Below, in pieces: positions 6,318-13,555 of a stretch of 64,000 bases of DNA. Numbering within the stretch: the stretch's first letter is position 1; every line of letters begins with the position of its first letter. The notes under the pieces were generated by a model. The model saw only the letters and a program-made list of their open reading frames with translations. It was not told the DNA's origin and did not search any database. The translations under genes were made by a program, and so were the position numbers. This stretch comes from Candidatus Saccharimonadota bacterium (GTDB lineage Bacteria; Patescibacteriota; Saccharimonadia; Saccharimonadales; Saccharimonadaceae): assembly GCA_017552385.1 (NCBI GenBank), contig JAFZQB010000007.1, forward strand, positions 1-64,000. The letters are read 5' to 3'.

Positions 6318-6331
6318 TAAGGAGGGGTATT

Positions 6332-6991
6332 ATGACTGGTGAAGAAAATGTTCTCAGTGCATCCGAGGTGGCTGAACACGATGATGGTGAACTTCTTCGC
6401 ATGGATATCATTGGCGGAAAAGCTATAATTAGTCCTGCTAACAAGCGGTTTGATTACCGCGAAATCCCCAAGCGCTTAAAGGCGATTGGATGGGAGCGGG
6501 ACAAAGATCTGGAGAAAACCATCGCCTACGACCATGCGCACGTCTACAAAAAAGTATTCAAACCTTCCACGGTGAACGATGTGTCTGCTACCGTAGTTGC
6601 AATGGTATCTGATGACAAAACGTCCTTCAAGTCCTGCAACGGTCTGGGAGTATTTGCCGTCGAACTATTGTCTTTTGGAGGCAAGGCTCCGTATGACAGA
6701 ACCGATCTGAAAGACATGCTTTACGCCATCGATCTTGCAGTGCACGATCTTTATCATGAAGGCCATGTTCCATTTACCAGCGGGTTCAAATTCCACGGCA
6801 ACAGAAGTATCCATACATGGAATAGAACCAAAGACCAGATTTGGCACAATTGGCGCAGCAGGAAAGACCTCCATCTTCTCGAAACCGAGCGCGAATTCTT
6901 CCTGAGCTTTGCCAAAACAGAGTTACCTGCCAATGTTGCTCAGGCTATTACAGACGAGCACTATCCCGACGAACCAGAACCAAGACTGTAA
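6332..6991 (+). CDS. Hypothetical soluble protein (219 aa)
   Basis: No family recognised. The protein is charged, with no signal peptide or membrane segment. Visible features are an acidic N terminus, a tryptophan- and histidine-rich middle (GFKFHGNRSIHTWNRTKDQ, IWHNWRSRKDLHLL) and an acidic C terminus (DEHYPDEPEPRL). The helical piece DLKDMLYAIDLAVHDLYHEG precedes the His/Trp region. A strong AAGGAGG lies 8 nt before the ATG. Monocistronic apart from the possible leader peptide, with a consensus promoter and a terminator. Its promoter is nearly the same as that of the unrelated 39397 gene. Confidence 0.75.
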   Translation: MTGEENVLSASEVAEHDDGELLRMDIIGGKAIISPANKRFDYREIPKRLKAIGWERDKDLEKTIAYDHAHVYKKVFKPSTVNDVSATVVAMVSDDKTSFKSCNGLGVFAVELLSFGGKAPYDRTDLKDMLYAIDLAVHDLYHEGHVPFTSGFKFHGNRSIHTWNRTKDQIWHNWRSRKDLHLLETEREFFLSFAKTELPANVAQAITDEHYPDEPEPRL

Positions 6992-6999
6992 CATTTTCG

Positions 7000-7021
7000 C
7001 CCAGCAAACACGTTTGCTGGG
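7000..7021 (+). terminator. Intrinsic terminator of the 6332-6991 gene
   Basis: CCCAGCAAAC/GTTTGCTGGG stem, 2-nt loop, then a T run. Confidence 0.85.
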
Positions 7022-7095
7022 TTTTTCATATTAATTCCCTGTTATTTTACATAATGCTTGAAAAAAGCTTCAATATTTGATATATTATATACGTT

Positions 7096-7180
7096 GCTGG
7101 AATCGTCTAGTGGCAATGACAAGAGACTGTAAATCTCTCGGCTTCGGCCTTCGTAGGTTCGAGTCCTACTTCCAGCACCA
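7096..7180 (+). tRNA. tRNA-Tyr (GTA anticodon)
   Basis: 85-nt class II tRNA with a long variable arm: acceptor GCTGGAA/TTCCAGC, anticodon stem AGAGA/TCTCT around CTGTAAA, variable arm built on CGGCTTCGGCC, T arm GTAGG-TTCGAGT-CCTAC, encoded CCA. Confidence 0.95.
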
Positions 7181-7195
7181 TAATTCAAGTTAAAA

Positions 7196-7272
7196 GGCGC
7201 CGTTTCGGCGTTTTTTCGTGCTTACTCTATCGATAATAGCGTTTCGCGCGGAGGAAACACCAATTTGGCGCC
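7196..7272 (+). ncRNA. Copy 1 of a 77-nt element found 3' of tRNA genes
   Basis: Begins 15 nt after tRNA-Tyr. It opens with GGCGCC and a CGCC/GGCG terminator-like hairpin plus six T, then CGTGCTT, a small hairpin (CTAT/ATAG), the conserved block ACACCAAT and a closing GGCGCC. The second copy (31655-31731) aligns without gaps over all 77 positions, and one stem shows a compensatory change. Read minimally it is a tRNA terminator; the conservation past the T run is unexplained. Confidence 0.55.
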
Positions 7273-7327
7273 TTTTATTCTCGAATTATTTGGTTGCCGG
7301 AGTAGGCTCCCGAACCGTATAATATAT

Positions 7328-7354
7328 CAGGATTTATCCTGTGTATGCTATAAT
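7328..7354 (+). promoter_or_regulatory. Promoter with operator-like inverted repeat
   Basis: TATAAT (7349-7354) with TGC extension. A perfect CAGGAT-TT-ATCCTG inverted repeat (7328-7341) covers the expected -35 and part of the spacer, a typical place for repressor binding. Confidence 0.5.
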
Positions 7355-7381
7355 AGTCATTAGTACAAAGGAGAAAAATAA

Positions 7382-7705
7382 ATGGAAAAGAAAACTACCC
7401 GTAAGTCCGTCTGGATTGTCTTGATTCTCTTGATTATTAGCCTCCTAGGTGGTTACTTCCTTACCTCATATTTAGCGAATAAAAAGAATGAAGACACCAA
7501 GGATGATCCCGATTCTATCGATATTCATCAAAAAGATTTATATTACGAGTCCAAGAAGTTTGACAGTCCCGTAATAGATGAGGAGAGTGAGGTGGTAGAT
7601 CATGAAGAGACGGAGGGCGAAGGGGCTATTAACCTTGATTTGCACTCGCAGTCGTCAGAGGCTAATCAAGACCATACATCGCACGATGTAACTAGGTCAA
7701 AATAA
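7382..7705 (+). CDS. Hypothetical single-pass membrane protein (107 aa)
   Basis: An N-terminal charged stretch (MEKKTTRKS) precedes one transmembrane helix (VWIVLILLIISLLGGYFLTS). The remaining ~75 residues are highly acidic, rich in Asp, Glu, Ser and His, and likely disordered, so the protein is either exported with a flexible tail or anchored with a surface tail. No family recognised. AAGGAG lies about 8 nt before the ATG. It is the first gene of a two-gene operon; the next gene follows after 9 nt, so the tail may work with the phosphoribosyltransferase-like partner. Confidence 0.7.
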   Translation: MEKKTTRKSVWIVLILLIISLLGGYFLTSYLANKKNEDTKDDPDSIDIHQKDLYYESKKFDSPVIDEESEVVDHEETEGEGAINLDLHSQSSEANQDHTSHDVTRSK

Positions 7706-7714
7706 AGGAGGTTT

Positions 7715-8977
7715 ATGGAAAAGGACGCTTTCCGTCATGATGCAGTTTCTAGTGTAGAGCTCTCCCCAGAGATGATTCAGGGCCGTGCTCGGAGCCAGGA
7801 GCATGGTAGTAAGGTTCTCTCGGCTTATGAAAAGGCTGGCGAACAGCCTCAGGCTAGCGCAGAAAGGCCAGAGGATGAGCCAGTAGAGACTAGGTTTCAT
7901 GTCGACCGGGAAGATTTTCCGATGTTTTCACGACAGGGTGTGAAATTCCCAGTAGGAAACAAGATAGGGTCTCGCGAGCTGCCGATAGATGAAACGCTCG
8001 GGAAAATGGTCGGTGCGACGGCTGAAACTATTGAGGCTATCCTTGGCGAACGAGATGATAAGACGCCAAGAGCCGATCATGTAATCTACCTAGATAAATC
8101 AGCGCGTCCAGTGAGTTGGCTAGTTGATGAATTCTGGGAGGAATTCACCGATGAAGAGAGGCCTCAGAAGACTTTTCTAGCGATCGATCGACGACAATGG
8201 CTTAAGCCGCCCTATACTGGCGAAAAAATAGAAGGTCATGAATATATCGCCGAAGCTAGCGGGGCCAAGAAAGTGGCTGGACTATCTGATTTCCATATCG
8301 AACGAGTCCCGATAGATATACTAGCCGGGATTCATGGTCTTTATGTCGAAGGCGGTATTCCAGAAGGCGCTACGCCTGAAGAAATTATGGAGATGCCGAC
8401 AGTTCTAGATGATAAAAACGTTACGATTGTTGACGAGGTTTCGCGTTCGGGTGCGACACTCGGGATTGCTCGCCAGCTGATTACTGCGGCGATTCCTAAG
8501 ACGAAATCTGTCAACGGGCATGTCTTCTGGCGCTCTGGTTCATTTAAAGTTGGCGAAGAAACGCAGATGGCTAGTACGCCAGTGTGGTATCCAGAAGATT
8601 CATCGGATACGACTGGGCGTGGCGTAAAAGATATTAATGAGCTCTATTATAAAACTCTATATCTCGCTGAAAAAACCAATCAGAACAGAGCCTTAATGCA
8701 AGGTGCGTTCGTTCTTGGCGAGCCTCTGATGGAGCCTGAAAAAGAAAAAGGGCAGAAATCATTAAGACTTCGCGCCGAGATCGAACGTATGCATGAAGAA
8801 TACCGAGCTGGGCATATATTGCCAACCATAACAAACAATCCGTTTTCTTCAGTCTCCGAGCGAATGTTCCAGAAGCTAAAATCATATGGTGTCGAATTAG
8901 TGGCGGTGGAGCCAGGTAAGAAGAATCCTCGTGCCTATCAATCTCTGATTGACAAACGCGACGGCAAAACTCATTAA
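7715..8977 (+). CDS. Phosphoribosyltransferase-like protein (420 aa)
   Basis: A ~75-residue charged, probably disordered N terminus is followed by a domain with a PRPP-loop-like motif, VTIVDEVSRSGATLGIARQL (~240-260). In type I phosphoribosyltransferases this loop is usually D-D; here the second position is Glu. HVIYLDKSARPVSWLVDEFW earlier in the domain fits the region before the core sheet. The C-terminal ~100 residues are helical and basic. It may bind or transfer ribose 5-phosphate groups in nucleotide salvage, or be a degenerate regulatory member; the substrate is not deducible. AAGGAGG lies 5 nt before the ATG. No signal peptide. Confidence 0.65.
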   Translation: MEKDAFRHDAVSSVELSPEMIQGRARSQEHGSKVLSAYEKAGEQPQASAERPEDEPVETRFHVDREDFPMFSRQGVKFPVGNKIGSRELPIDETLGKMVGATAETIEAILGERDDKTPRADHVIYLDKSARPVSWLVDEFWEEFTDEERPQKTFLAIDRRQWLKPPYTGEKIEGHEYIAEASGAKKVAGLSDFHIERVPIDILAGIHGLYVEGGIPEGATPEEIMEMPTVLDDKNVTIVDEVSRSGATLGIARQLITAAIPKTKSVNGHVFWRSGSFKVGEETQMASTPVWYPEDSSDTTGRGVKDINELYYKTLYLAEKTNQNRALMQGAFVLGEPLMEPEKEKGQKSLRLRAEIERMHEEYRAGHILPTITNNPFSSVSERMFQKLKSYGVELVAVEPGKKNPRAYQSLIDKRDGKTH

Positions 8978-8989
8978 AGTATAGAAAAA

Positions 8990-9016
8990 GCCCTGTGGGC
9001 TATTGTTCCACAGGGC
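8990..9016. terminator. Hairpin terminator between convergent genes
   Basis: GCCCTGTGG/CCACAGGGC stem with a 9-nt loop. The stop codon of the minus-strand gene lies in the loop. The T run is on the minus strand, so it serves that gene best and probably stops plus-strand transcription as well. Confidence 0.8.
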
Positions 9017-9416
9017 TGAAGATGTCGAAGGTGGTGATTTCCGCAGGATAGCGGATTAGCTTGGTGCGTTCTTTCACCACTTCGACGGGTGCGGATTTAG
9101 GGGTGGCAGCGGCAATGATCTGCACCAATTCGCCATCGACATAGTCGAAGGTCAGGTCAGTATCATAGCCATCATCCGTGATGACCTTTCCCCAAATCCA
9201 TTTGGTGGTGGTGACGGGGGACTCAGAGGCCCCTACGATTTCGAACGTCATACGCTCGAGCTCGCCGGTCACCACATTCTTGAGCGTGATCTCGTGTTTG
9301 GAGCCGTAACCTTCAGCCTTGAGCTGTGTGAAGGTAGGCGTCCAATCGACGCACTCATAGTGGATCGGTTCCTTTTCCGGAAAACTCCGGCGGAGCGTAG
9401 CGTCCAGAAATACCAC
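9000..9416 (-). CDS. Hypothetical protein, beta-rich (about 138 aa)
   Basis: No family recognised. The sequence looks like alternating beta strands (TLKNVVTGELERMTFEIVG, WIWGKVITDDGYDTDLTFDY) without signal peptide or membrane segment. The start is uncertain: the only standard in-frame start is a GTG at 9416 that abuts a GAAAGGGG ribosome site with no spacing, while a CTG three codons later has better spacing. A different frame starting with ATG lies behind GGGGAGG. The gene has a near-consensus promoter, a GC-rich leader hairpin built on CCCTTCGGGG and its own terminator. Confidence 0.65.
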   Translation of the reverse strand: MVFLDATLRRSFPEKEPIHYECVDWTPTFTQLKAEGYGSKHEITLKNVVTGELERMTFEIVGASESPVTTTKWIWGKVITDDGYDTDLTFDYVDGELVQIIAAATPKSAPVEVVKERTKLIRYPAEITTFDIFSPVEQ

Positions 9417-9465
9417 CCCTTTCTATATACATGAAGCCTCCCCGAAGGGTCACTTCAACGGCTAT

Positions 9466-9494
9466 ATTATAGCACAAACGCTTTAAAAAGTCAA
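9466..9494 (-). promoter_or_regulatory. Promoter of the 9000-9416 gene
   Basis: TTGACT (9489-9494), 17 bp, TATAAT (9466-9471) with TGTGC before it. Confidence 0.75.
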
Positions 9495-9507
9495 TACTGC
9501 GAGCAGT

Positions 9508-11049
9508 TTAGTTCTCTGGAGCTACTTCAGCCTCTGGTCCGGCTGTTTCTGTGCTTTCGCCAAATAGTTCTTCGTAGGATTTGCCGAGGTACTCGGCGAT
9601 TTTCTGCTTAGCTTTGGTCTCAGAAGCCTCATCGCGGAGATAAAGCCACATGTTTTGGTTCCGGAAGGTGTAGGTGGGTTTTAGAACGTGTTCTGACGTA
9701 CCGATTTGAATGCTTTCGGTCTTCCAGTGTTTTAGTTCAGCTAGCTGATAACGGACAAAGTCGGTAATTTCCTTCTCGGTAAATGAGGTCTGGAAGGTAT
9801 CTTTGGCGGCGTTCAAGATTTGCGGAAGGCGAGTGACATAATGAAGATCAGTGACTTTGTCAATGATAGCGGTCAAGACTTCTTGCTGGTGCACACCGCG
9901 GTCGAGGTCGCCATTGGTGAGATATTTACGATAGCGTGAGTAGGCGAGTGCGCAAGAGCCATCGAGGTGGATTCTACCGCTGTTAATGTAGCAATATTTG
10001 TACTCATTGACAGCCTCCATGACAATGTCCATATCCGAGTCAATATCGATACCATCGATAGCATCGACGATTTCTCTAATAGCTTGGAAGCCTACTTTTA
10101 CTACGTAGTTGATTTTAACACCGAGCAATTCTTCGATAGTTTTCTTGCTCGTCTCTGTCCCGAAGAGGCCGGCGCTTTTGAGTTTATCCGTGAGGCCGGT
10201 AGTGCCATAGATCTGGACTTCGTAGTCGCGCGGTACGTTAACTAGAAGGATTTTACCATCGTTAGGATTTACGACGGCGAGGATATTTACATCACTGTCC
10301 GAAATATCATTAATTGTGCCACGAGAATCGGAGCCAGAGATATAGACAATGAATGGTTCCTCTACGATATTGACTGGTTCACGGAGATCATATTCGCCTT
10401 CGGTAATTATCTCCATGCGATGCAAGACGATGGTGTCATCTTCAAAGGTGGATTCGTTGTCTTCTAGAAAGTCGAGATAGCTTTCGCTGATAGTTACAGC
10501 GGCAATCTCTCGGTCGTAGAGAGCGGCGAGTAGGCTACCGACTTCTTCATAATCGACAGATTCGTAGCTATTAAGGTCGTCTTTTAATACTTCCTTAGTT
10601 TCTTCTATATTAGGGTTACTGCTAATAAAACCAATTTTTTGCGTGGATAATTCTTCGAGCTTCGTATAGCCGCTATCTTTAAGCGCACGGACTTCGTAGA
10701 CTTGGGTTTGATTGTAGCTGCCGGTAATATTAGAAATGAAGCTAGTGGTTGAGCGGACATAGTTCGAGGCGATGGCGCAGCCGGCAACAATGAGAGCACA
10801 GAGTATCAGTGCGAGTACTTTCGAGATAATTCCCTTCCTGCGAATAATTAAGAGGTAAGCGTTTAGGAAGAAAAGTGCCACTAGCAGCGCGCCTGCTAGT
10901 GTCAATTGCCAGGTCTGAAGAATATTGAGGCGGATAAGCGCCATCATTAGGACGGTACTAGCGCCGAATTGGGCAATTAGTGGTATTAAAAAGATATATC
11001 TAGCTAGGTTGCTAGTCTCTTTAGATTTCTTTTCCTCGCGTAGTTTCAT
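9508..11049 (-). CDS. LytR-CpsA-Psr (LCP) family protein
   Basis: 513 residues. Three or four N-terminal transmembrane helices fall within the first ~105 residues, then an extracellular accessory domain (~130-225, including TQKIGFISSNPNIEETKEVL), then the LCP domain (~235-430) with YISGSDSRGTI, SDVNILAVVNP, ILLVNVPRDYEV and DLDRGVHQQEVL. LCP enzymes transfer undecaprenyl-linked polymers to peptidoglycan, which fits the exopolysaccharide operon a few kb away. The start at 11049 is leaderless: TTGCGG, 17 bp, GATAAT, 7 nt, ATG. The extra domain resembles the accessory domain of streptococcal CpsA-type proteins. It ends in a flexible acidic tail. Confidence 0.92.
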   Translation of the reverse strand: MKLREEKKSKETSNLARYIFLIPLIAQFGASTVLMMALIRLNILQTWQLTLAGALLVALFFLNAYLLIIRRKGIISKVLALILCALIVAGCAIASNYVRSTTSFISNITGSYNQTQVYEVRALKDSGYTKLEELSTQKIGFISSNPNIEETKEVLKDDLNSYESVDYEEVGSLLAALYDREIAAVTISESYLDFLEDNESTFEDDTIVLHRMEIITEGEYDLREPVNIVEEPFIVYISGSDSRGTINDISDSDVNILAVVNPNDGKILLVNVPRDYEVQIYGTTGLTDKLKSAGLFGTETSKKTIEELLGVKINYVVKVGFQAIREIVDAIDGIDIDSDMDIVMEAVNEYKYCYINSGRIHLDGSCALAYSRYRKYLTNGDLDRGVHQQEVLTAIIDKVTDLHYVTRLPQILNAAKDTFQTSFTEKEITDFVRYQLAELKHWKTESIQIGTSEHVLKPTYTFRNQNMWLYLRDEASETKAKQKIAEYLGKSYEELFGESTETAGPEAEVAPEN

Positions 11050-11056
11050 GTCTATT

Positions 11057-11085
11057 ATTATCGCACAAATGGCTCTTAACCGCAA
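11057..11085 (-). promoter_or_regulatory. Promoter of the LCP gene
   Basis: TTGCGG (11080-11085), 17 bp, GATAAT (11057-11062), then 7 nt to the ATG. Confidence 0.6.
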
Positions 11086-11137
11086 ATTACGCACCGATAT
11101 TAGGACTTGACAATACCATAGAACAGAGTAGATACGC

Positions 11138-11166
11138 TTGACAAAACACTAGTATTTTGATATAAT
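11138..11166 (+). promoter_or_regulatory. Promoter of the metallophosphoesterase gene
   Basis: TTGACA (11138-11143), 17 bp, TATAAT (11161-11166). The spacer contains the near-palindrome AAAACACTAGTATTTT. The ~55-nt leader can form an AGTTAC/GTGACT hairpin. Confidence 0.75.
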
Positions 11167-11222
11167 ATTAGTTGAGTTACTGTGGGGGTGACTAGAATAT
11201 TAATAAGGGGGTTGCTTATCTT

Positions 11223-12185
11223 ATGTTATATGTTGTCAATGATCTGCACGGTTCGCCTAGGTTGATAAGAAAGACTGTCGACGCGATCAATAATCTTCAA
11301 CAGGGCGATACGCTCATCATTAATGGTGATGGTGCTGGCGCCAGAGGCCCGGTCATGAATAGCATCGTCAAGACGTACTACGAAGTACGCCGTGGCGAGA
11401 CCGATGAGCAGGCACTGCTGGACGGGCTCCAGGTTATCATCGGCGAAAGGCCGGATATTCCGCCCGAATGGATCTATCAAGCTGTTCACGCCGGTATGTT
11501 CCGGAAGCTGATGGCAGAAAGGTATGAAAAGTTCGCGGATATTATGCAGAAGGAGCTCGAAGACGTTATCGATGAAACTTTGCGTCCGATTTCCGAGGCT
11601 GCGCTGGACAAAGGTGTTAAGGTATTTTACCTTCCTGGGAATGGCGAAATCGTGCCTCAGGATTTCGATACATCTGATATTACAACAGAACAAACTGTCG
11701 AGCCGGACAAACGGTATTACCAGCAGCGAGCCAAAAGAGACTATTTCTGGCACATGTATAATATCGAGTATGTTCCCTACTTGACCAGAATTCCGGAAGA
11801 AAAAGCTCTGCTCATATCAACGCATCTGCTCGACATGGACGATAAGAGCATTCACGACCTTCTGGATAAACACTGCCTCCTGACTGGTACGACTGGTGTA
11901 AAAATATCATTTTCCAAGGTCATCGTCCATTACCCACCGGCCATAGCGCCGATTGGCAGAGTGTTCGATTTCTGGACGCCTAACAAATCTGACATTCACC
12001 GCGTCGAAAAACTTAATAAGATTCTTGGGATGATCCCAGTAACAAAGAACGCCAAGGAATGCTTCGGCCACATCCACCTGGGCGATCAAGACCAGCGTAT
12101 GGACAGGTACCCGGCATTCATGGGCTTCGAGTTCGGCACCCGCACTTGTGTCTGGGTTAAGCCCGGAACTCTCTTCGAGATTTAA
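11223..12185 (+). CDS. Calcineurin-like metallophosphoesterase
   Basis: 320 residues, soluble. The metal-ligand blocks are in order: DLHGSP (D-x-H, residue ~7), GDGAGARGP (~36), LPGNGEI (~138, replacing the usual GNHE), THLLDMDD (~200) and GHIHLGD (~294). These identify the calcineurin-type phosphoesterase superfamily, dinuclear-metal enzymes acting on phosphoproteins, nucleotides or nucleic acids; the substrate is not deducible. The GNHE His is replaced by Gly, so metal binding may be altered. The ribosome site AAGGGGG lies rather far (about 12 nt) from the ATG. Monocistronic with its own promoter and terminator. Confidence 0.85.
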   Translation: MLYVVNDLHGSPRLIRKTVDAINNLQQGDTLIINGDGAGARGPVMNSIVKTYYEVRRGETDEQALLDGLQVIIGERPDIPPEWIYQAVHAGMFRKLMAERYEKFADIMQKELEDVIDETLRPISEAALDKGVKVFYLPGNGEIVPQDFDTSDITTEQTVEPDKRYYQQRAKRDYFWHMYNIEYVPYLTRIPEEKALLISTHLLDMDDKSIHDLLDKHCLLTGTTGVKISFSKVIVHYPPAIAPIGRVFDFWTPNKSDIHRVEKLNKILGMIPVTKNAKECFGHIHLGDQDQRMDRYPAFMGFEFGTRTCVWVKPGTLFEI

Positions 12186-12199
12186 TTCCCCCACAAAAA

Positions 12200-12217
12200 G
12201 CCCCCTTTTCAGGGGGC
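12200..12217. terminator. Bidirectional terminator
   Basis: GCCCCC/GGGGGC stem with a T run after it and an A run before it, between the convergent phosphoesterase and ugd genes. Confidence 0.85.
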
Positions 12218-12232
12218 CTTTTTAATGCCTTA

Positions 12233-13417
12233 TTAGTCGCGGGCGAAGAGGTCGCGGGTATAGACTTTACCAGCGATCTCGCGAAGCTCGTTCTCGAGGC
12301 GATTTGCGAGGATAATATCGCTGCGTTCAGAGAACTTATCAAAGTTGTTTTCAATTTCGAAGCCGTTGAACTTCTTTTCTGTGAGAGTTGGTTCATAGAT
12401 AATTACTTCTACACCTTCGCCGCGGAGATACTTAATGACGTCCTGGATGGCACTGGAGCGGAAGTTATCAGAGCCGGATTTCATGATGAGACGATAGACG
12501 CCGACGGTCTGAGGATTGCTCTTGAGCACGTCGCGTGCAATGAATTCCTTGCGAGTACGATTGGCGCTGACAATAGCCTTGATGAGGTCTTGTGGAACAT
12601 TATGGTAATTTGCGAGGAGTTGCTTGGTGTCTTTTGGTAGGCAGTAACCACCATAGCCAAAGGATGGGTTGTTATAATGCGTGCCAATGCGTGGGTCGAG
12701 ACAGACGCCATCAATGATAGCTTTGGTGTCGAGTTCTTTGACCTGAGCATAGGTGTCTAGTTCGTTAAAGAAGGAGACACGAAGAGCTAGGTAAGTATTG
12801 GCAAAGAGTTTAACAGCTTCCGCTTCAGTAGAATGCATACAAAGCACCTGAGTATCTTCTCTGAGCGAGGCTTCTTGGAGAAGTTTGCCGAATTTTAGTG
12901 CAGCTTTAGTGTTATCGCCAACGATAATACGGGACGGATAAAGGTTATCGTAGAGAGCTTTGCTTTCGCGGAGGAATTCTGGAGAGAAGAAAATGTTTTC
13001 GATGCCATATTTTTTACGGATTTTTTCGACATAGCCAACTGGGATAGTCGATTTGATGACCATAGTGATATTATCGTCCTTCATCTTAAGGACTTTTTCG
13101 ATCACATCTTCTACGGCGGAAGTATCAAAGGTGTTCGTAACATCATTGTAGTTAGTCGGGGTAGCGATGATGACGAACTCAGCGCCTTTGATGGCGTCCT
13201 TGTAGTCGGTAGTTGCGCGAATGTTAAGCTTGCGCTCGCCTTTTTTGGCTTCATCGAAATATTTCTCGATATATTCGTCTTGAATAGGCGAATCGAGATC
13301 GGTGATTCTTTCAGCACGATAGTCGTCGATTTCTAGGACTACAACTTCGTTTTTCTGGGCAAGTAGAGTGGCCAAAGAGAGGCCAACATAACCACCGCCC
13401 GCTACAGTAATTTTCAT
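12233..13417 (-). CDS. ugd: UDP-glucose 6-dehydrogenase
   Basis: 394 residues. The N-terminal NAD-binding Rossmann motif is AGGGYVGLSLA (~6-16), followed by VIIATPTNYND, KSTIPVGYVEKIR, SPEFLRES, the central helix around EAEAVKLFANTYLALRVSF, and the catalytic cysteine loop FGYGGYCLPKDTKQLL (~258). The enzyme oxidises UDP-glucose to UDP-glucuronate, a precursor of acidic exopolysaccharide, so it belongs functionally with the operon just upstream. It has its own promoter. A hairpin (13423-13440) whose loop holds the AGG of the ribosome site lies 5 nt before the ATG, which may limit translation. A GDP-mannose dehydrogenase is a less likely alternative. Confidence 0.92.
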   Translation of the reverse strand: MKITVAGGGYVGLSLATLLAQKNEVVVLEIDDYRAERITDLDSPIQDEYIEKYFDEAKKGERKLNIRATTDYKDAIKGAEFVIIATPTNYNDVTNTFDTSAVEDVIEKVLKMKDDNITMVIKSTIPVGYVEKIRKKYGIENIFFSPEFLRESKALYDNLYPSRIIVGDNTKAALKFGKLLQEASLREDTQVLCMHSTEAEAVKLFANTYLALRVSFFNELDTYAQVKELDTKAIIDGVCLDPRIGTHYNNPSFGYGGYCLPKDTKQLLANYHNVPQDLIKAIVSANRTRKEFIARDVLKSNPQTVGVYRLIMKSGSDNFRSSAIQDVIKYLRGEGVEVIIYEPTLTEKKFNGFEIENNFDKFSERSDIILANRLENELREIAGKVYTRDLFARD

Positions 13418-13422
13418 TTATT

Positions 13423-13440
13423 AGTTAATCCTAATTAACT
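13423..13440 (-). promoter_or_regulatory. Hairpin over the ugd ribosome binding site
   Basis: A perfect AGTTAAT/ATTAACT repeat with a 4-nt loop (TAGG on the minus strand) holds the Shine-Dalgarno-like bases 5 nt before the ATG. Confidence 0.4.
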
Positions 13441-13456
13441 GGGTTAGTTTTACTAT

Positions 13457-13485
13457 ATTTTACCCTATAAATGGTCATTTCGCAA
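13457..13485 (-). promoter_or_regulatory. Promoter of ugd
   Basis: TTGCGA (13480-13485), 17 bp, TAAAAT (13457-13462). Confidence 0.55.
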
Positions 13486-13555
13486 GGATAAGGGGTTTAG
13501 ATAGTTCTCAGCTAATGGATAAAGCTTAATGGCATAGCCGGCGGCCAGAATATCA

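Noticed and set aside
11226-11753. 175-codon frame antisense to the metallophosphoesterase
   Set aside because: No start signals, and the opposite strand carries all metal-binding motifs.
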